26,859 nt of DNA from an uncultured Polynucleobacter sp. (GTDB lineage Bacteria; Pseudomonadota; Gammaproteobacteria; Burkholderiales; Burkholderiaceae): assembly GCA_937996825.1 (NCBI GenBank), contig CALKUJ010000276.1, positions 1 to 26,859 on the forward strand, read 5' to 3'. The notes below the pieces were generated by a model. The model had not been told where the DNA came from. It did not search any database and saw nothing but the letters and a program-made list of their open reading frames with translations. This document shows positions 23,037-26,859 of the stretch, piece after piece. The position numbers were made by a program, and so were the translations under genes. Positions within the stretch are counted from its first letter, which is position 1. The number at the start of each line of letters is the position of its first letter.

Positions 23037-25276
23037 TGAGATTGCTGGCCAAGCCATTTCTGATTGGGGTGGTTGTATTTTTAGCACTTATTTTGTTGTT
23101 GCTTTTGGCTTTTGCATCTGCAAACACTTCATTCTTTGATCAATACTTTGCTTTGTTATTCGCAGCCAATGTCTTGATTGGCATTTTGTTTCTGATCGTG
23201 ATTGTTGCCTTGGTTTTTAATTTGGTCATGCGCTTGCGTCAAAAGTATTTCGGCTCGAGGCTGATTGCAAAGTTGGCGATGTTCTTTGCTTTGGTAGGCG
23301 TGTTGCCCGGGGCGATTCTTTACGGCGTCTCTTTACAGTTTGTGTCTCGAAGTATTGAGTCGTGGTTTGACGTCAAGGTTGAGCGCGCTCTTGAGGCTGG
23401 TTTGCAATTGGGTAGAACATCCATTGATATTTCACGCACAGAATTATTAAGTAAGGGGCGTGAGATTGCCAATCAAATTCAGGCAACCTCGCGCGCTTCT
23501 GGTGAAGGAGCTTTGACTTTGTTGTTGTCCAGACAGCGTGAACAAAACGGTCTTGAAGAAATCACACTGTTTGGTTTGGGCTCCAAGGTTGTTGCCAGCG
23601 CCGGCCTGAGTTTAGTTTCTGCAGTATCAGAAATGGCTCAGTCTGATAAGTTACAACAAGCCAAGTCATTAGGATATTTCACGCAGATAGATGAACCCAA
23701 TCCAGATCTCTCTAAAAAGACATACACCATCAAATTATTAATTCCAATTGATGGTCTTTCTGCAGCGAACTTGGGCGGATTTAATTTACGAGCCCAATCA
23801 GAAGACAGGTATTTACTGCTCGTTAAAAACATGCCAGAAAGCCTCAGTAATAATGCTTTGGCTGTTCAAAGTGCCTACATTGAGTATCAAGAGAAAGCGC
23901 TTGGTCGTTCGGGTTTGCGAAAAATGTATATCGGCACTCTAACGATTACATTATTTTTGGCTCTTTTTATCGCCATGGCCTTGGCCCTATTGTTAGGGCG
24001 TCAATTGGCTACGCCCTTGATCATGTTGCTCAAAGGTACCAAAGCGGTTGCTGAGGGTGACTTATCTCCAAAACCGGAATTGAATACCGGAGATGAGCTT
24101 GGTTTGTTGACCAAGCAATTCAATGTGATGACCAGACAGCTCTTAGAGGCTAGAAATTTATTAGAAGATTCAAAAACTTTCTCTGAGAGTGTGTTGTCTA
24201 ATTTAACTGCTGGTGTTTGTGTTCTAGATGCGGATTTCAAATTGGTGGTTTCAAATGCGGGTGCTTCCAGGATTTTTGGAACCCCATTAGACGAGCTCAT
24301 TGGTAAAAGCTTGGGTGGTATTCCCCGCTTACAGGAGTTTGAGGCTGCGATCAAAGAAGCGTTCAGCGCTCATGAAATTTCTAGCAATGATCATAGTGAC
24401 CATTGGCAAAAACAAATCATTTTGGATGCATCAAGCCACATAGATTCTCAGCATGACCATGGCATTACCTTGTTGGTTCGTGGGACACATTTACCAAGCG
24501 GTCTGTTCATTGTGGTGTTTGATGATATTTCAGAGGTGATCACGGCTCAGCGTGCGATTGCTTGGGGCGATGTAGCAAGACGCCTGGCTCATGAGATCAA
24601 AAATCCTTTAACGCCGATTCAATTGTCTGCGGAAAGAATTCAGCTAAAGCTGAAAGATCATTTGGATCCTCAGCAACAAGATTTTCTTGAGCGCAGCACA
24701 ACAACAATCATCACTCAAGTTGAAGCCATGAAACAAATGGTGAATGACTTCAGAGATTTTGCTAAGACTCCAGAGGCGCAGTTGCAGGAGTTATCAATCA
24801 ATCATTTGGTGCTTGATGTTTTGGGTCTGTACGGCGGCACCCCAGTGCGCTCTGACCTTGATCAAGCGTGTCCACTCATCATGGCGGATGCGATGCAAAT
24901 TCGTCAGGTGATTCATAACCTGATTCAAAATGGCTTAGATGCCAGTGTTGAAGCTAACAAAGGCGAGTTTTCAATTTTGGTGAAAACAGAATTTTTGCCT
25001 TATCCAGATTCAAATGAAAATGACAAGGTTGGCAAAGGTATTGTTAAGTTGAGTATTTTGGATGCGGGCACAGGATTTGCCCCAAGAATTTTAAGTCGTG
25101 CTTTTGAGCCTTATGTGACCACGAAATCAAAGGGCACTGGCTTGGGGCTTGCCACGGTCAAGAAGATCGTGGATGAGCACGGCGCGAGAATTGAATTACG
25201 TAATCGCATGGAAGACAATCAGATCATCGGCGCTGAGGTGTCTATTTATTTCAATCAATTGGTAAAGCAAAGTTAG
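23033..25276 (+). CDS. NtrY-like membrane sensor histidine kinase
   Basis: A 747-residue sensor with several N-terminal membrane helices (about 8-28, 40-65, 80-100) and one more near 300-322. Between the last two lies a periplasmic sensor region of about 200 residues. Then come a HAMP linker (LLGRQLATPLIMLLKG onward), a PAS domain (about 385-500), the HisKA motif RRLAHEIKNPLTP with phospho-accepting H520, and an ATPase domain with N-box NLIQNGLDAS and G-boxes DAGTGF and GTGLGLA. This architecture is that of NtrY, linked to nitrogen or redox sensing in other bacteria; the signal here is unknown. It is followed after 2 bases by its probable partner regulator. Confidence 0.92.
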   Translation: MMRLLAKPFLIGVVVFLALILLLLLAFASANTSFFDQYFALLFAANVLIGILFLIVIVALVFNLVMRLRQKYFGSRLIAKLAMFFALVGVLPGAILYGVSLQFVSRSIESWFDVKVERALEAGLQLGRTSIDISRTELLSKGREIANQIQATSRASGEGALTLLLSRQREQNGLEEITLFGLGSKVVASAGLSLVSAVSEMAQSDKLQQAKSLGYFTQIDEPNPDLSKKTYTIKLLIPIDGLSAANLGGFNLRAQSEDRYLLLVKNMPESLSNNALAVQSAYIEYQEKALGRSGLRKMYIGTLTITLFLALFIAMALALLLGRQLATPLIMLLKGTKAVAEGDLSPKPELNTGDELGLLTKQFNVMTRQLLEARNLLEDSKTFSESVLSNLTAGVCVLDADFKLVVSNAGASRIFGTPLDELIGKSLGGIPRLQEFEAAIKEAFSAHEISSNDHSDHWQKQIILDASSHIDSQHDHGITLLVRGTHLPSGLFIVVFDDISEVITAQRAIAWGDVARRLAHEIKNPLTPIQLSAERIQLKLKDHLDPQQQDFLERSTTTIITQVEAMKQMVNDFRDFAKTPEAQLQELSINHLVLDVLGLYGGTPVRSDLDQACPLIMADAMQIRQVIHNLIQNGLDASVEANKGEFSILVKTEFLPYPDSNENDKVGKGIVKLSILDAGTGFAPRILSRAFEPYVTTKSKGTGLGLATVKKIVDEHGARIELRNRMEDNQIIGAEVSIYFNQLVKQS

Positions 25277-25278
25277 TT

Positions 25279-25956
25279 ATGGCAAGTATCTTAGTTGTTG
25301 ACGACGAGATGGGTATCAGAGAGCTCCTCAACGAAATCCTCACGGATGAGGGGCACTCCGTAGTTTCTGCTCAAAACGCAGATGAGGCCAGAAAAGCCCG
25401 TGAAAATCTTGAGCCTGATTTAGTTCTTTTAGACATTTGGATGCCTGATGTGGACGGCGTGACTCTTTTAAAAGAGTGGTCGAACAACGGTCAACTGACC
25501 ATGCCTGTGGTGATGATGTCAGGACATGCCACGATTGATACGGCGGTAGAAGCCACCAGAATTGGTGCAGTTAATTTTTTAGAAAAGCCAATTGCGCTAC
25601 AAAAGTTATTAAAAACAGTTGAACAAGCTTTAGAAAAAGCACCGCCTAAAGAATTATTTGCTCTTGAAACTAAAGCTGAGATCAAGGCCGATGGCTCTGT
25701 TCAGGTCAGCAGCAAGGTCGAGGAATTCATCGTTGAGGAAGCTGAAAGCAATCAAGCAGAATTCAATTTAAGTTATATCGATTTGCCACTGAGAGAAGCC
25801 AGAGATTTATTTGAAAAAGCTTATTTTGAATACCATCTCAATCAAGCTTCTGGCAGTATGACTCGCGTGGCTGAAAAGACTGGTCTTGAAAGAACCCACC
25901 TGTATAGAAAACTCAAAGCCCTGGGTATTGATGTTAGCAATTACAAAGGCGAGTAG
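25279..25956 (+). CDS. Response regulator with Fis-type DNA-binding domain (NtrX/ActR-like)
   Basis: The receiver domain has the acidic pair D8/D9, phospho-acceptor D52 in LVLLDIWMP, S81 in MMSGHA and K103 in EKPI. A linker of about 50 residues leads to a C-terminal Fis-like helix-turn-helix (LPLREARDLFEKAYFEYHL...TGLERTHLYRKLKALGI). There is no central AAA+ sigma-54-activating domain, so at 225 residues it is half the size of canonical NtrX and cannot activate sigma-54 promoters in the usual way. It starts 2 bases after the kinase stop, so the pair is almost certainly cognate. RegA/ActR-type regulators have a similar layout. Confidence 0.92.
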   Translation: MASILVVDDEMGIRELLNEILTDEGHSVVSAQNADEARKARENLEPDLVLLDIWMPDVDGVTLLKEWSNNGQLTMPVVMMSGHATIDTAVEATRIGAVNFLEKPIALQKLLKTVEQALEKAPPKELFALETKAEIKADGSVQVSSKVEEFIVEEAESNQAEFNLSYIDLPLREARDLFEKAYFEYHLNQASGSMTRVAEKTGLERTHLYRKLKALGIDVSNYKGE

Positions 25957-25983
25957 TTGCCGTTCACCAAGTTACAGGTAGTC

Positions 25984-26754
25984 ATGAAGGCTAAAAGATT
26001 GTTTCTATCAAAAACCGTCTTAGCTCTAGCAACATTTTTCTTTGCTTCATTGGTGAATGCTCAACAAGCCACAGTGGTGGTTGCTGCGAACATGAAGCCA
26101 GCCATGGATGAGATTTACCAACAATACAAAATGGCAGGCGGGCAAGACCTTAGGATCATTTACGGCTCATCTGGTAACTTTGCCCGACAAATACAGCAGG
26201 GCGCACCGTTTAATTTGTTTGTGTCTGCTGACGAAAGTTTCCCATTGTCTTTACATCGTCAGGGCTTAACCGTTGATGAAGGAAAAGTTTATGCCATTGG
26301 TCGCTTGGCATTGATTGCGCACAAATCAAAAAAGATGAAGTTGAGTCTCAATCCAACTGAATTGAAGAAAGTGATTGATGAGACAAACAAGATTGCTATT
26401 GCAAAACCTGATACAGCACCTTATGGAAAAGCGGCCATCGATTTTTTGAATTCTTTGGGTTTGTATGAGTCTGCTAAGAATAAGATTGTTTTTGGTGAGA
26501 ATATTTCATCGGCAACCATGTTTGTTACTTCTGGATCGGCAGGCCTTGGATTGACCGCCTATTCTTTGGCCAAATCTAAAGAAGTGATGCAAACAGCAGA
26601 TCATCTTTTAATTCCTGAGAGCCTTCATGAGCCAATCAAGCAAAGAATGGTCTTGTTAAAGAACCCGCCAAAGCCAATCATGGATTTTTATACCCATTTG
26701 CAAAGCGCCAAAGCCAAGGATGTTCTCAGGGCCCATGGGTACTCAACTCCTTAA
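25984..26754 (+). CDS. modA: ModA-like periplasmic molybdate/oxyanion-binding protein
   Basis: Starting at ATG 25984, with AGG six bases upstream, gives a 256-residue protein with a signal peptide (about 1-25, ending VNA). The mature start TVVVAANMKPAMDEI and the blocks YGSSGNFARQIQQGAPFNLFVSAD, KPDTAPYGKAA and ATMFVTSGSAGLG are those of the ModA substrate-binding family, including the serines that coordinate the oxyanion. ModA delivers molybdate to ModBC. No modB or modC lies in the window, and a tRNA gene follows directly, so it is probably an orphan or works with transporter genes elsewhere. Tungstate or another oxyanion is possible. The reading frame also opens from TTG 25957. Confidence 0.85.
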   Translation: MKAKRLFLSKTVLALATFFFASLVNAQQATVVVAANMKPAMDEIYQQYKMAGGQDLRIIYGSSGNFARQIQQGAPFNLFVSADESFPLSLHRQGLTVDEGKVYAIGRLALIAHKSKKMKLSLNPTELKKVIDETNKIAIAKPDTAPYGKAAIDFLNSLGLYESAKNKIVFGENISSATMFVTSGSAGLGLTAYSLAKSKEVMQTADHLLIPESLHEPIKQRMVLLKNPPKPIMDFYTHLQSAKAKDVLRAHGYSTP

Positions 26755-26768
26755 TCCTGGCGTGCAGT

Positions 26769-26797
26769 TTGGGGTAAAAAGTCTTTTATAGTACAAT
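26769..26797 (+). promoter_or_regulatory. Candidate promoter for tRNA-Phe
   Basis: TACAAT at 26792-26797 matches 5 of 6 -10 bases and is preceded, with a 17-base spacer, by TTGGGG (26769-26774; 3 of 6 -35 bases). It ends 11 bases before the tRNA gene, the usual distance for a tRNA promoter with a short 5' leader. Confidence 0.5.
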
Positions 26798-26808
26798 TCT
26801 TGATTCTT

Positions 26809-26859
26809 GGCCTGGTAGCTCAGTCGGTAGAGCAGAGGATTGAAAATCCTTGTGTCGGT
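26809..26859 (+). tRNA. tRNA-Phe (GAA), 3' end cut by window edge
   Basis: The acceptor 5' strand GGCCTGG, then TA, a D-arm GCTC-AGTCGGTA-GAGC, an anticodon stem GAGGA/TCCTT (one G-U pair) with loop TTGAAAA carrying anticodon GAA, then the variable loop GTGTC and the first bases of the T-stem are all visible. The sequence stops there. The match to bacterial tRNA-Phe is strong. Confidence 0.92.

Noticed and set aside
1..26859. Search by eye for CRISPR repeats, IS ends, integrases, toxin-antitoxin pairs and phage genes
   Set aside because: No repeated spacer structure, transposase motif, integrase or toxin-type small gene pair was found; gene spacing is tight and the content is housekeeping.

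Overview
The window reads as the replication-origin neighbourhood of a low-GC betaproteobacterium, most like Burkholderiales of the Polynucleobacter type. This rests on the rpmH-dnaA-dnaN-gyrB order around DnaA boxes, a DUF3717 protein (a family I know mainly from Burkholderiales), the rsmB / DUF4390 / NtrY-like / response-regulator run, a beta/gamma-type GyrB, and AT-leaning codon use. No database search was possible, so the genus is an inference.

Layout. Bases 1-6135 are a minus-strand run: dnaA, dnaN, gyrB, a SET-domain protein, a DUF3717 protein and the start of a GMC oxidoreductase cut by the window edge. DnaA boxes lie on both sides of dnaA (4409-4686 and 6136-6277). Going right from the origin on the plus strand are rpmH, rnpA, yidD, yidC, mnmE, a patatin-like hydrolase and GTP-type PEP carboxykinase, closed by a bidirectional terminator. 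A minus-strand M23 peptidase faces pckG and is divergent from a stand-alone MnmC-type FAD oxidoreductase. The 3' end of that oxidoreductase overlaps topoisomerase III (minus) antisense. A short dprA (minus) follows, then the plus-strand run def-fmt, htpX-rsmB, DUF4390, NtrY-like kinase, response regulator and a ModA-like binding protein. The window ends inside a tRNA-Phe gene.

The genes cover replication (dnaA, dnaN, gyrB, topB, dprA), the membrane-insertion and ribosome cluster (rpmH, rnpA, yidD, yidC), tRNA wobble-uridine modification (mnmE and the MnmC-like oxidoreductase), initiation with formyl-methionine and its removal (fmt, def), 16S rRNA methylation (rsmB), membrane and envelope quality control (htpX, M23), and a membrane two-component system. 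No phage, IS element, CRISPR array or defence island is visible, and I do not see a clear novel multi-gene system.

The points most worth checking are: rsmB has no ATG/GTG/TTG codon for its NusB-like domain; the dprA start codon sits in a perfect 9-bp inverted repeat; DprA is a Rossmann-core-only protein and no smg gene lies between it and topB; mnmC and topB share 145 bp of antisense coding sequence; and a SET-domain gene is embedded in the dnaA-gyrB run.
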